A stretch of 64,000 nucleotides of DNA from Rhodococcus opacus B4. Lineage in GTDB: Bacteria > Actinomycetota > Actinomycetes > Mycobacteriales > Mycobacteriaceae. The stretch covers positions 6,882,001 through 6,946,000 of the forward strand of contig NC_012522.1 in assembly GCF_000010805.1 (NCBI RefSeq), written 5' to 3'. The first letter of the stretch is position 1. Each line of letters starts with the position of its first letter. This document shows positions 8,264 through 17,127 of this stretch, piece by piece. The notes under the pieces are model-generated. The model was not told the DNA's origin. It ran no database searches and worked only from the letters and a program-made list of their open reading frames with translations. The translations under genes and the position numbers were made by a program.

Positions 8264-11200
8264 ATGGGTTGGGGAAACGGCCCGCCGACGTGGTCCGAGA
8301 TGGAACGCGTCCTGTCGGGCAGGCCGGGGCGGGTCGACCCGGAGTCGCTGTACCCCGGCGACGGCGGCGACAGTCCCGCGTGGTCGCGTAAACGGGGGGA
8401 GTACCGGGCGGGTCGTCAGGAGCGTTCCGGTTCCACCGTGCCGTACGCCGAACTGCACGCGCACTCGGCGTTCAGCTTCCTCGACGGCGCCTCCCCGCCG
8501 GAAGAGCTGGTGGAGGAGGCCGTCCGGCTCGGGCTCGAGGCCATCGCGCTCACCGACCACGACGGGTTCTACGGTGTGGTCCGGTTCGCGGAGGCGGCGA
8601 AGGAACTGAACATGCGCACCGTGTTCGGGTCCGAACTGTCGTTGGACGACGCGCACCTGCTGGTGCTGGCGCGAGGTCAGGAGGGGTACCGGCGGCTCTC
8701 CCGGGAGATCGCGGCGGCGCATCTCGCGGGAGGGGAGAAGGGCAGACTCCGCTACGACCTCGACCGTCTCGCCGACGCGGCCGGGGGGCACTGGCAGATC
8801 CTGACCGGCTGCCGGAAGGGGCATGTGCGTCAGGCGCTCGCCGACGGTGGTCCGGACGCCGCGGCGGCCCGGCTACGGGACCTGATCGACCGATTCGGGG
8901 CCGACCGGGTCACGGTGGAGCTCACCCATCACGGCGTCGCGGAGGACGCCGAGCGCAATGCCTGCCTCGCCGAACTCGCACAGCGGCACGGACTTCGGGT
9001 GATCGCGTCCACGGCGGCACACTTCGCGGGACCGCCACGAAGGCGGCTGGCCATGGCGATGGCCGCCGTCCGGGCCCGTCAGAGCCTCGACGACGCGGCC
9101 GGCTACCTGGCGCCCGCCGGGGGAGCGCACCTGCGGTCCGGCGAGGAGATGGCGCATCTGTTCGCCGCGTACCCGGACGCCGTCCGCGGTGCCGCGGAAC
9201 TCGGCCTGGAGTGTGCGTTCGACCTGCGGCTCATCGCGCCGCAACTGCCCCCGTTCGACGTTCCCGACGGGCACACCGAGGCGAGCTGGCTGCGACAGCT
9301 CACGATGGACGGGGCGCGGCGCCGTTACGGTGCGCCCGCGGACCGGCCGGAGGCCTACCGGCAGATCGAGCACGAACTGGGCATCATCACCGGGCTGAAT
9401 TTCCCGGGTTACTTCCTGGTGGTCCACGACATCGTGTCGTTCTGCAAGAACAACGACATCCTCTGCCAGGGAAGGGGTTCGGCGGCCAACTCCGCCGTCT
9501 GCTACGCCATCGGCATCACCAACGTGGATCCCGTCCGCAACAAGCTGCTGTTCGAACGTTTCCTCTCGCCCGAACGCGACGGGCCCCCGGACATCGACGT
9601 CGACATCGAATCCGACCGCCGGGAGGAGGCCATCCAGCACGTCTACACCAAGTACGGACGCCAGTACGCGGCGCAGGTCGCGAACGTCATCACGTACCGC
9701 GGAAAGTCCTCGGTGCGGGACATGGCGCGGGCGTTGGGCTTCTCGCAGGGGCAGCAGGACGCGTGGAGCAAGCAGGTCAGCCGCTGGGGTGGGATCGGGA
9801 AGGAGGCCGGCACCGACATTCCGCCCGCCGTCCTCGAACTGGCCGCTCAGATCGAGGGGTTTCCGCGGCACCTCGGCATCCACTCGGGTGGCATGGTGAT
9901 CTGCGACCGGCCGATCGCCGACGTGTGCCCGGTGGAGTGGGCGCGCATGGCGAATCGCAGTGTTCTGCAGTGGGACAAGGACGATTGCGCTGCGGTGGGT
10001 CTGGTGAAATTCGACATGCTGGGCCTCGGCATGCTCTCCGCGCTGCACTACATGATCGACCTGGTGGCCGAGCACAAGGGGATCGAGGTGGATCTGGCGC
10101 AGCTGGACCTCTCCGAGGAGGCCGTCTACGAAATGTTGCAGCGGGCGGACTCGGTGGGGGTGTTCCAGGTGGAGTCGCGGGCCCAGATGGCGACCCTGCC
10201 GAGGCTGAAACCGCGGAACTTCTACGACCTGGTGGTGGAGGTGGCGCTCATCCGCCCCGGTCCGATCCAGGGCGGATCGGTGCACCCGTACATCCGGCGC
10301 CGCAACAAGCTCGAACCGGTGACCTACGACCATCCGTCCCTGGAGAAGGCGCTGAAGCGGACGCTGGGTGTGCCGCTGTTCCAGGAACAGTTGATGCAGA
10401 TGGCGGTCGACGTGGCGGGGTTCAGCCCGGCCGAGGCCGACCAGCTCCGCCGGGCCATGGGGTCCAAACGGTCGCCCGAGAAGATGGAACGGCTGCGGGG
10501 ACGGTTCTACCAGGGCATGCGGGAGCTGCACGGGATCGGGGGCGACGTGGCCGACCGGATCTACGAGAAGCTGTTCGCTTTCGCGAATTTCGGTTTCCCC
10601 GAAAGTCATTCGCAGAGTTTCGCGGCCCTGGTGTTCTATTCGTCGTGGTTCAAGCTGCATCATCCGGCGGCGTTCTGCGCCGGTCTGCTGCGGGCGCAGC
10701 CGATGGGGTTCTACTCGCCGCAGTCGCTGGTGGCCGACGCCCGCAGGCACGGGGTGCGGGTGCACGGCGCGGACGTCAATGCGAGCCTCGCGCACGCCAC
10801 CGTCGAGGCGGGCGGGACGGAGGTGCGGCTCGGGCTCGGCGAGGTGCGGCACATCGGGACCGCGCTGGCCGAGCGGATCGTCGACTCCCGCGGCGACGGC
10901 GGGCCGTACACGTCGTTCCTCGACCTCACCGGCCGGGTGGAACTGAGCACGGCGCAAGCCGAATCGCTGGCCACCGCAGGTGCTCTCGACAGTTTCGGGT
11001 TGTCCCGGCGGGAGGCGTTGTGGGCGGCGGGCGCCGCGGCGGGGGAACGCCGCGACCGGCTGCCGGGGATCGGGGCGTCCACCCGCGCGCCGACCCTGCC
11101 GGGGATGAGCGATCTCGAACTGGCCGCGGCGGACGTGTGGGCCACCGGGGTGTCGCCGGACACGTATCCCACCGAGTTCCTGCGCCCGCAACTCGACGCG

Positions 11201-11518
11201 CTCGGGGTGATCCCGGCGGCGCACCTGCTCGACGTTCCCGACGGCGACCGGGTTCTGGTGGGTGGGGCGGTGACGCACCGGCAGCGCCCGGCGACGGCGG
11301 CAGGGGTCACGTTCATCAATCTCGAGGACGAGACCGGGATGGTCAACGTCGTCTGTTCGGTGGGGTTGTGGGCGAAGTACCGCAAACTCGCCAACACGGC
11401 GCCCGCACTGCTGGTCCGCGGCAAGGTGCAGAACGCGGAGGGCGCGGTGACGGTGGTGGCGGATCGGTTGCAGCTGATGGATTTGCGGGTCTCCGCAAAA
11501 TCCAGGGACTTCCGATGA
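8264..11518 (+). CDS. dnaE2: Error-prone DNA polymerase III alpha subunit DnaE2
   Basis: A 1084-residue C-family polymerase. The start at MGWGNGPPTWSEMERVL matches the N-terminus of mycobacterial DnaE2 and follows a GAGG site. An open frame 15 codons longer is not favoured. An N-terminal PHP domain (ELHAHSAFSFLDGAS, TDHDGFYG) is followed by the palm with catalytic aspartates in PDIDVDIESD (about residues 443-452), fingers with a tandem HhH, and a C-terminal OB fold. DnaE2 performs damage-induced mutagenic synthesis with ImuA' and ImuB, which are not in this window. A perfect LexA site precedes it. Confidence 0.96.
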   Translation: MGWGNGPPTWSEMERVLSGRPGRVDPESLYPGDGGDSPAWSRKRGEYRAGRQERSGSTVPYAELHAHSAFSFLDGASPPEELVEEAVRLGLEAIALTDHDGFYGVVRFAEAAKELNMRTVFGSELSLDDAHLLVLARGQEGYRRLSREIAAAHLAGGEKGRLRYDLDRLADAAGGHWQILTGCRKGHVRQALADGGPDAAAARLRDLIDRFGADRVTVELTHHGVAEDAERNACLAELAQRHGLRVIASTAAHFAGPPRRRLAMAMAAVRARQSLDDAAGYLAPAGGAHLRSGEEMAHLFAAYPDAVRGAAELGLECAFDLRLIAPQLPPFDVPDGHTEASWLRQLTMDGARRRYGAPADRPEAYRQIEHELGIITGLNFPGYFLVVHDIVSFCKNNDILCQGRGSAANSAVCYAIGITNVDPVRNKLLFERFLSPERDGPPDIDVDIESDRREEAIQHVYTKYGRQYAAQVANVITYRGKSSVRDMARALGFSQGQQDAWSKQVSRWGGIGKEAGTDIPPAVLELAAQIEGFPRHLGIHSGGMVICDRPIADVCPVEWARMANRSVLQWDKDDCAAVGLVKFDMLGLGMLSALHYMIDLVAEHKGIEVDLAQLDLSEEAVYEMLQRADSVGVFQVESRAQMATLPRLKPRNFYDLVVEVALIRPGPIQGGSVHPYIRRRNKLEPVTYDHPSLEKALKRTLGVPLFQEQLMQMAVDVAGFSPAEADQLRRAMGSKRSPEKMERLRGRFYQGMRELHGIGGDVADRIYEKLFAFANFGFPESHSQSFAALVFYSSWFKLHHPAAFCAGLLRAQPMGFYSPQSLVADARRHGVRVHGADVNASLAHATVEAGGTEVRLGLGEVRHIGTALAERIVDSRGDGGPYTSFLDLTGRVELSTAQAESLATAGALDSFGLSRREALWAAGAAAGERRDRLPGIGASTRAPTLPGMSDLELAAADVWATGVSPDTYPTEFLRPQLDALGVIPAAHLLDVPDGDRVLVGGAVTHRQRPATAAGVTFINLEDETGMVNVVCSVGLWAKYRKLANTAPALLVRGKVQNAEGAVTVVADRLQLMDLRVSAKSRDFR

Positions 11519-11530
11519 GCCCCGCACCGC

Positions 11531-11536
11531 TAGCAT
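11531..11536 (+). promoter_or_regulatory. -10 element of a leaderless promoter
   Basis: TAGCAT lies 6 nt before the ATG of the DUF4349 gene, the distance expected when transcription begins at or next to the start codon. No Shine-Dalgarno sequence is present. Confidence 0.5.
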
Positions 11537-11542
11537 CTGGTC

Positions 11543-12436
11543 ATGAGGAGATACGTCTTGTCGGCGATCGTCGTGGCCACGCTGGCGCTCGCGGGGTGTG
11601 GGGGTTCGAGCAGCGACTCCTCCCAGTCGTCGCCCGCCCCCTCTCCCGGGGGTGCCAGTCAGATGGAAATCGGTGGCGCGGTACAGCAACCCGCGAAGGA
11701 TCAGGCGCCCACCGAGCGTCAGGAGATCATCACCGGTCAGGTCGCGCTCACCGCGGGCGACCCGGTGGCCGTCGGCAGGCAGATCGTGGACAAGGTCGAC
11801 GAGCTGGGCGGGCGCGTCGACCAGCTCACCGAACAGCCGGGCTCCGACGACCAGGACGCGAGCAGTTCCCTGACCATCCGGGTGCCCGCCGACTCGCTCA
11901 CACGGACGTTGGACGATCTGCGCGAGTTGGGCAAGGTCACCAGCGTCAGCGTCACCAAGAGCGATGTGACGATGCAGTCGCAGGATCTCGACGCCCGGAT
12001 CGGCGCGCTGACGGCGTCCGTCACCCGCCTGCAGGGGCTCATCACGTCGGCCGCGAACACGGCGGATCTGATCGAGGCCGAGCGCGCGCTGTCAGAACGC
12101 CAGGGGGAACTCGACAGTCTCACCGCCCAGAAGCGGTCACTGAGCGATCAGGTGGCACTGGCCACGATCACGATCGACGTCACCACCACCGAGGCCGAAC
12201 GGCCGAGTACCGGTCCCGACAATTTCTGGGAAGGCGTCGTGGCGGGCTGGAACGCCCTGCTGTCGGCGATCGCGGGCGGCGCCGTGGTCGTGGGGGCGCT
12301 GATTCCCTGGTTCGGGTTCGTGGCCGTCATCGCACTGGTCGTGTACGGCGCGTACCGTCTGCGCCGGAAGTACAACAGGCCGCAGGGACCCCCGTCGGGC
12401 CCGGCGCCGGAACGAGAAGAGGCGAAGACGCAATGA
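11543..12436 (+). CDS. DUF4349 lipoprotein
   Basis: A 297-residue exported protein. The N-terminal signal ends with LAGC (Cys19), so it should be lipid-anchored. The middle holds the DUF4349 domain with a coiled-coil stretch (about 140-210, many Leu/Ala heptads and the string RQGELDSLTAQKRSLSDQ). A C-terminal transmembrane helix (about 240-270) is followed by a basic tail. Lipid anchor plus terminal helix suggests a loop held against the membrane. The function of DUF4349 is unknown. The gene shares an ATGA overlap with the rhodanese gene. Confidence 0.82.
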   Translation: MRRYVLSAIVVATLALAGCGGSSSDSSQSSPAPSPGGASQMEIGGAVQQPAKDQAPTERQEIITGQVALTAGDPVAVGRQIVDKVDELGGRVDQLTEQPGSDDQDASSSLTIRVPADSLTRTLDDLRELGKVTSVSVTKSDVTMQSQDLDARIGALTASVTRLQGLITSAANTADLIEAERALSERQGELDSLTAQKRSLSDQVALATITIDVTTTEAERPSTGPDNFWEGVVAGWNALLSAIAGGAVVVGALIPWFGFVAVIALVVYGAYRLRRKYNRPQGPPSGPAPEREEAKTQ

Positions 12437-12741
12437 TCGAAGTCGACCTGAATGCCCTGGACGGCGCATTGGCGTCGGGCGCCCCCGTCATCGACGTGCG
12501 CGAGGCCGACGAGTACGCCCAGGCCCGGGTTCCGGGAGTGACGCTGATCCCGCTCAGCGAGTTCGTCGCGCGGGTGAACGAGATCCCGGACGCCGAGGTC
12601 GTCTACGTGATCTGCGCGGTCGGCGGCCGGAGCCTGCAGGCGGCGGAGTACCTGAATGCGCGGGGAATCAACGCCGTGTCGGTGGCGGGCGGGACGTCCG
12701 CGTGGATGCAGTCCGGCCGCCCCGTGGAGTCCGGCGCCTGA
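12433..12741 (+). CDS. Rhodanese-like single-domain protein
   Basis: A 102-residue rhodanese domain with the active loop CAVGGR, whose Cys would carry the persulfide, and the entry motif IDVREADEY. The ATG overlaps the DUF4349 stop by four bases, so the two are co-translated. Single-domain rhodaneses shuttle sulfane sulfur, and the natural partner is not evident here. A far longer open frame upstream in this phase is a shadow of dnaE2. Confidence 0.85.
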   Translation: MIEVDLNALDGALASGAPVIDVREADEYAQARVPGVTLIPLSEFVARVNEIPDAEVVYVICAVGGRSLQAAEYLNARGINAVSVAGGTSAWMQSGRPVESGA

Positions 12742-12748
12742 CCTCTTT

Positions 12749-13813
12749 TCAGCGACTGATGCTGTAGGCGCGGACGCTGCCGCGGGCGCGGCGCACGTCC
12801 AGGTGCCCGGCGGCGTGCCGCAGCGTGTGGACCGCGACGGTGCCCCAGACGACGACCAGTGCGCACCACAGGGTCACGCCGGCGCCGACGATCACGACGG
12901 AGTCCGTCGCCAGGCCGAGCGAGTTCGCGCCCAGTGCGCAGGTGCCGACGGGGAACGTGAAGCTCCACCAGCTGGGTGTGAACGTCAACCCGCGGCGAAA
13001 GGCCCTGGCGGTCACCGTGACCACGGTCGCGAGGGCGAGAACGCCGAGAGCGCCGACGGTGGTCCCGTAGGCGACGCCCACCGCGTGCAGCCAGGCGTGG
13101 CCGGACGCCGCGCCGAGCAGATTGATCGCCGCCACCGACTGCCCGATCACGCCGAGCGGAATCCAGAGCGTCGGCACGAGCGGGGTGGCGGGGAGCCCGT
13201 TGCTCAGCAGGTGGCGGCCGACGACGACGGCGACGGTCAGTGCGGCGCTCAGCGCCAGCACGAACAACGAGTAACAGACCACCAGCATCGCGATCTGCGG
13301 TGCGCCCTCGGGGAGATGCTTGACCAGTGCGGCTCCGGAGGCAGCCGACACCATGGGCGGCACGACGGGCATGAGCCAGGACGGCACCGGTGTCACCTGG
13401 TGGGGCCGGGTCAGCCGGCGGGCCATGACGACGTAGGTGACGAGCCCGATGCCGGTCCCGATCGTCCACAGTGTGGCCGAGGCGGGGACGGCGACGTCGC
13501 CGAGAAGTGCGTGACCCGCGGATCCGGTGCCGGCGCCGACGGTCAGCACCGCCATCGACACGGCGCCGTAGAACGGGAACATCGTGTGGCTGCGCGCGTC
13601 GGCGAGGGCGTCGTCGCGGCGGCGGATCCAGTGCCGAACCAGTGCGGTCGTCAGCAGGACGAGCAGCGTCACGGCGATCAGCCAGAAGACCTCGGAGGCC
13701 GTCCGGACCACCGGAACGCCGGCCGGAAATGCGGCGGCGACGACTGCGAGGATGCCGGTGCCCATCACTGCTGCGAACCAATTCGGGGTCATACCCAGAG
13801 CTTGCCGCCGCAT
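12749..13813 (-). CDS. TDT/SLAC1-family transporter
   Basis: A 354-residue protein (from the internal ATG at 13813) with about ten hydrophobic helices and the family opening TPNWFAAVMGTGI. The TDT family exports or imports small anions (tellurite, C4-dicarboxylates, sulfite, chloride). The substrate cannot be read here. Starts at 13858 (GTG), 13813 and 13792 are all open. The first lies inside a palindromic operator, so one of the inner ATGs is preferred. The gene diverges from a LysR-type regulator with the palindrome between them, so the regulator probably controls it. Confidence 0.78.
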   Translation of the reverse strand: MRRQALGMTPNWFAAVMGTGILAVVAAAFPAGVPVVRTASEVFWLIAVTLLVLLTTALVRHWIRRRDDALADARSHTMFPFYGAVSMAVLTVGAGTGSAGHALLGDVAVPASATLWTIGTGIGLVTYVVMARRLTRPHQVTPVPSWLMPVVPPMVSAASGAALVKHLPEGAPQIAMLVVCYSLFVLALSAALTVAVVVGRHLLSNGLPATPLVPTLWIPLGVIGQSVAAINLLGAASGHAWLHAVGVAYGTTVGALGVLALATVVTVTARAFRRGLTFTPSWWSFTFPVGTCALGANSLGLATDSVVIVGAGVTLWCALVVVWGTVAVHTLRHAAGHLDVRRARGSVRAYSISR

Positions 13814-13846
13814 CGTCGTGGCCGGTAGAAGGCTTGTCGTTGAATG

Positions 13847-13867
13847 CCCACAAATCACGTTTGTGGG
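13847..13867. promoter_or_regulatory. 21-bp palindrome between TDT transporter and LysR genes
   Basis: Perfect 8-bp arms CCCACAAA and TTTGTGGG flank a 5-nt centre. It ends 14 bp before the regulator start and lies upstream of the transporter. Arms this long in a divergent LysR region are strong evidence for an operator. Confidence 0.65.
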
Positions 13868-13869
13868 AC

Positions 13870-13875
13870 TAGCCT
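13870..13875 (+). promoter_or_regulatory. -10 element of the LysR gene, leaderless type
   Basis: TAGCCT lies 6 nt before the GTG start at 13882. The palindrome directly upstream overlaps the expected -35 area, as for an autorepressed gene. Confidence 0.45.
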
Positions 13876-13881
13876 TGGGTT

Positions 13882-14826
13882 GTGCCGCTGTCTCCCCGGG
13901 TTCCCGAACTCAGTGCCCTCGACGTCCTGTTGTCCGTCGAGCGGCTCGGAAGCATGGGTGCGGCGGGGCGCGAGCACGGCCTCAGTCAGCAGGCCGTGAG
14001 CGCGCGCGTGCGGTCGGCCGAGCGCCAGTTCGGCATCAAGGTGTTCAGCCGCGGTGCCAGCGGAGTGCAGCCCACGTCCGAGGGCGCCCTGATCCTCGAA
14101 TGGGCGAGCCACATCCTCGCCACAGCGGAGGAACTGGCGTCGGGAGTCGCAGCGCTGCGCGGTGAACGGCAGGCCGGGCTGACGGTCGCGGCCAGCATGA
14201 CGATCGCCGAGTACCTGGTTCCGGGGTGGACCGTCGCGATGCGGCGCAAGTACCCGAACGTGGTGACGAACGTGCGCCTGCTCAACTCGTCCGAGGTGAC
14301 CGCCCGCGTGCTGTCGGGTGAGGCCGATCTCGGGTTCGTCGAGGGCCCGGACATTCCGGCGGGACTGCAGGTGCGGGAGATCGGCCGCGACCACCTGGTG
14401 GTCGTGGTGCCGCCGGAGCACGAATGGGTGCGCCGGTCGCCCATTCCGGTGTCCGAACTCGCGGCGACGCCGATGATCCAGCGGGAGTCCGGGTCCGGCA
14501 CACGCACCACCCTCGAGAACGCGGTCCCGCAGTGCGTCCCGCCGTTGCTGGAGTTGACCTCGTGCACGGCGGTGAAGGCGGCGGTCGTGGCGGGCAACGC
14601 TCCGGCCGTGCTGTCCTCGCTCGCGGTCGCCGCCGACCTGACGGACGGCAGGCTCGCCTCCGTCCAGGTGGAGGGGCTGACGCTGCCGCGGCGGCTGTCC
14701 GCCGTCTGGGACCCGGTGCGCGGGGTGCAGGGTGCCGCCCGGGACTTCCTCGACATCGCCCTCGGCGCCGGCGCGGCCGCGGGGGTCGGTGCCCTGACTG
14801 CGGGAGCTACAGCGCAGCCCCGCTGA
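13882..14826 (+). CDS. LysR-family transcriptional regulator
   Basis: A 314-residue regulator with an N-terminal winged helix-turn-helix (about residues 12-70, including SMGAAGREHGLSQQAVSARV) and a C-terminal periplasmic-binding-like effector domain. It starts at GTG with no Shine-Dalgarno, in line with a leaderless message. It diverges from the TDT transporter and most likely controls it and itself through the palindrome between them. Its 3' end overlaps trmL on the other strand by 20 bp. Confidence 0.88.
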   Translation: MPLSPRVPELSALDVLLSVERLGSMGAAGREHGLSQQAVSARVRSAERQFGIKVFSRGASGVQPTSEGALILEWASHILATAEELASGVAALRGERQAGLTVAASMTIAEYLVPGWTVAMRRKYPNVVTNVRLLNSSEVTARVLSGEADLGFVEGPDIPAGLQVREIGRDHLVVVVPPEHEWVRRSPIPVSELAATPMIQRESGSGTRTTLENAVPQCVPPLLELTSCTAVKAAVVAGNAPAVLSSLAVAADLTDGRLASVQVEGLTLPRRLSAVWDPVRGVQGAARDFLDIALGAGAAAGVGALTAGATAQPR

Positions 14827-15280
14827 ATCCGTGCTGGCGCCACGCCTCGTACGTCACCAGGGCGGCGGCGTTGGACAGGTTCAGCGACCGCCGGCCGGGC
14901 AGCATCGGGATGCGGACCCGTTCCGTGACGTGCGGGTCGGCCAGCACCTCCGCCGACAGTCCGGTGGGTTCCGGGCCGAACAGCAGAACGTCGCCCGGCC
15001 GGTACGCGATGTCGGCGTACGACACGGTGGCGTGCGCGGTGAACGCGAACACCCGCGCCGGCCCCACAGCCGCCCAGGCCGCCTCCAGGTTCTCGTGCAC
15101 GGTCACCGACGCCAGGTCGTGGTAGTCGAGCCCGGCCCGCTTCAGCTTCGGCTCGGACAGGTCGAACCCGAGTGGTCCCACCAGGTGCAGTTCGCAACCG
15201 GTGCCCGCCACCATGCGGATGGCGTTGCCGGTGTTGGGTGGGATTCGGGGTTCGTGGAACATCACTCGGAACACCCGCAC
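14807..15280 (-). CDS. trmL: tRNA (cytidine/uridine-34-2'-O)-methyltransferase TrmL
   Basis: A 157-residue SPOUT methyltransferase, the normal TrmL length. Seen motifs are FHEPRIPPNTGNAIRM, LLFGPEPTGL and the knot segment IPMLPGRRSLNLSNA, which bind S-adenosylmethionine. It methylates the ribose at wobble position 34 of leucine tRNAs in E. coli. The start is GTG, and an ATG at 15262 is possible but would trim the first strand. It converges on the LysR gene with a 20-bp overlap. Confidence 0.9.
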   Translation of the reverse strand: MRVFRVMFHEPRIPPNTGNAIRMVAGTGCELHLVGPLGFDLSEPKLKRAGLDYHDLASVTVHENLEAAWAAVGPARVFAFTAHATVSYADIAYRPGDVLLFGPEPTGLSAEVLADPHVTERVRIPMLPGRRSLNLSNAAALVTYEAWRQHGFSGAAL

Positions 15281-15317
15281 AGCTTAGAACCCCACCAGGG
15301 GACGGCATGATGGACGC

Positions 15318-15923
15318 ATGGATCCGGTCGAAGAGGTGGTGGGTGAGGACTACGGCGACGCACGACTCCCCGCGCAGAACTGGCAGCGGCGGCACTACAC
15401 GAAATGCAACTTCCGTGATGCCGACCTGAGTGAACTCCGCACCGAGTCGGTGATCTTCACCGAATGCGACTTCACGGGCGCCGACCTCGCCGAGTCGCAC
15501 CACGTGGGGACGGCGTTCCGTTCCTGCTCGTTCACCAGAACGACGCTGTGGCACAGCGAGTTCCGCAACTGCAGCTTCCTCGGTTCGGAGTTCGACAACT
15601 GCCGGCTGCGCCCGATGGTCTTCGACGAGTGCGACTTCACGCTCGTGTCGCTGGGCGGTGCGGACCTGCGCGGACTCGATTTCACGGACTGCCGGTTCCG
15701 GGAAGCCAACCTCGTCCGGACGGATCTCCGCCGGGCCGTCCTGCGCTCGGCGGACCTGTTCGGGGCCCGCACCGGCGGCGCGAAATTGGACGGCGCGGAC
15801 CTGCGCGGAGCGCACGTCGACGCGAACCTGTGGACGGCCGCCTCTCTGGACAAGGCGCAGATCGAACTCACCCAGGCCATCGCGTACGCGACGGCCAATG
15901 GGCTCGTGGTGGAACCGACCTGA
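15318..15923 (+). CDS. mfpA: Pentapeptide-repeat protein, MfpA-like DNA mimic
   Basis: A 201-residue protein made almost wholly of pentapeptide repeats with central Phe/Leu (for example CDFTGADLAES, CRLRPMVFDE, ADLRGLDFTD). Its order of motifs follows M. tuberculosis MfpA closely, including TTLWHSEF and the terminal AIAYATANGL, and the protein is slightly longer at the N-terminus. MfpA folds into a right-handed beta helix that mimics DNA and binds gyrase, lowering fluoroquinolone sensitivity. Whether this protein does so is inferred from similarity. It lies just before folD, with a repeat pair between them. Confidence 0.85.
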   Translation: MDPVEEVVGEDYGDARLPAQNWQRRHYTKCNFRDADLSELRTESVIFTECDFTGADLAESHHVGTAFRSCSFTRTTLWHSEFRNCSFLGSEFDNCRLRPMVFDECDFTLVSLGGADLRGLDFTDCRFREANLVRTDLRRAVLRSADLFGARTGGAKLDGADLRGAHVDANLWTAASLDKAQIELTQAIAYATANGLVVEPT

Positions 15924-15966
15924 CACCGGTTCGCCGAACCTGCCTGACACTGGTTCTGCGAACCTG
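15919..15966 (+). repeat. Two tandem 24-bp palindromic repeats before folD
   Basis: Copies at 15919-15942 and 15943-15966 agree at 21 of 24 positions. Each holds an inverted repeat: GGTTCG-C-CGAACC in the first, GGTTC-TGC-GAACC in the second. The first copy overlaps the mfpA stop codon, and the second ends next to the likely folD -10 region. They resemble a double operator. Confidence 0.6.
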
Positions 15967-15980
15967 AGAGAATGGGGCAC

Positions 15981-16841
15981 GTGACTGCAACGATCCTCGA
16001 TGGCAAGGCGACCCGCGACGAGATTTTCGAAGACCTGAAGGTGCGGGTGAGCGCCCTGAAGGACAAGGGCATCACGCCCGGTCTCGGCACCGTCCTGGTG
16101 GGGGACGACCCGGGGTCGGCCGCCTACGTGCGCGGCAAGCACAACGACTGCGCGAAGGTCGGGATCACCTCGATCCGCCGCGACCTGCCCGCCGACATCA
16201 CGCAGGAGAAGCTCGACGCCACCATCGACGAGCTCAACGCCAACCCGGACTGCACCGGGTACATCGTGCAGCTCCCGGTGCCGAAGCAGCTCGACGAGAA
16301 CGCCGCCCTCGAGCGCATCGACCCCGACAAGGACGCCGACGGACTGCACCCGGTCAACCTGGGCCGGCTGGTGCTGGGCAAGGAAGCGCCGCTGCCGTGC
16401 ACGCCGCGCGGAATCCTGCACCTGCTGCGCCGCTACGAGGTGCCGATCGAGGGGGCGCACGTCGTCGTCGTCGGCCGCGGTGTCACCGTGGGCCGCCCGA
16501 TCGGCCTGCTGTTCACCCGGCGCAGCGAGAACGCCACCGTCACCCTCTGCCACACCCGTACGCGGGACCTCGCAGCGGAGGTCCGGCGCGCCGACATCGT
16601 CATCGCGGCGGCGGGTGTTCCCGGGCTGGTGACGGCCGACATGGTCAAGCCCGGCGCTGCGGTACTCGACGTGGGCGTGAGCCGCACCGAGGACGGGCTG
16701 CGCGGCGACGTGGCGGCGGACGTCGCCGAGGTCGCCGGTTTCTTGTCCCCGAACCCCGGCGGGGTCGGACCGCTGACCCGCGCGTTCCTGCTGACCAACG
16801 TCGTGGAGCGGGCAGAGCGTGTCGCAGCGTCTCTCGGCTGA
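15981..16841 (+). CDS. folD: Methylenetetrahydrofolate dehydrogenase/cyclohydrolase FolD
   Basis: A 286-residue bifunctional enzyme that interconverts 5,10-methylene-, methenyl- and 10-formyl-tetrahydrofolate with NADP. Motifs include YVRGKHNDC with the catalytic Lys, the signature GYIVQLPVPKQLDE, the GRGVTVGRPI nucleotide loop and SPNPGGVGPLT. The GTG at 15981 is chosen because a -10-like GAGAAT lies 7 nt upstream, as in other leaderless genes here. An ATG at 15972 is in frame. The end overlaps the DUF3017 gene. Confidence 0.95.
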   Translation: MTATILDGKATRDEIFEDLKVRVSALKDKGITPGLGTVLVGDDPGSAAYVRGKHNDCAKVGITSIRRDLPADITQEKLDATIDELNANPDCTGYIVQLPVPKQLDENAALERIDPDKDADGLHPVNLGRLVLGKEAPLPCTPRGILHLLRRYEVPIEGAHVVVVGRGVTVGRPIGLLFTRRSENATVTLCHTRTRDLAAEVRRADIVIAAAGVPGLVTADMVKPGAAVLDVGVSRTEDGLRGDVAADVAEVAGFLSPNPGGVGPLTRAFLLTNVVERAERVAASLG

Positions 16842-17127
16842 GATGGCCGACTGGGGGCAATTCGCGAAGAAGAACCTGCCGATGCTCGCAGTCCTCGTCG
16901 TCATCGTGGTGGCCGTGGTGTTCGTGCTCGCGGACCGGTGGCGGCGAGGAGCATTCGTGTTCGGCGTCGCCACCCTGCTGGCGGCGGCGTTCCGGTTGAC
17001 GATGCCGTCGGAGCGCGTGGGACTGCTCGCGGTGCGCAGCAGGGCCTTCGACGTGGGCGCCCTCGTGGCCGTCGGCGGCGCGATCGTGTGGCTGGCCGTG
17101 TCGATCGACCCGCTCGGAACCGATTGA
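16819..17127 (+). CDS. DUF3017 small membrane protein
   Basis: A 102-residue protein with three predicted helices (about 22-40, 47-62, 78-96). DUF3017 genes commonly follow folD in actinobacteria, as here. The GTG start overlaps folD by 23 bp. An ATG at 16843, just after the folD stop, would give 94 residues and is equally possible. The function is unknown. A strong hairpin spans its stop codon. Confidence 0.8.
   Translation: MSQRLSAEMADWGQFAKKNLPMLAVLVVIVVAVVFVLADRWRRGAFVFGVATLLAAAFRLTMPSERVGLLAVRSRAFDVGALVAVGGAIVWLAVSIDPLGTD

Noticed and set aside
9211..12432. Upstream part of a 1176-codon frame ending in the rhodanese gene
   Set aside because: The first 1074 codons are an out-of-frame reading of dnaE2 and the DUF4349 gene. 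Only the last 102 codons form a real domain.
15928..15961. folD-upstream GTTC/GAAC repeats as SOS boxes
   Set aside because: The LexA consensus needs TCGAAC-N4-GTTCGA. Here the half-sites are inverted (GGTTC outward) and spaced by 1 or 3 bases, so they do not match, unlike the true box before dnaE2.
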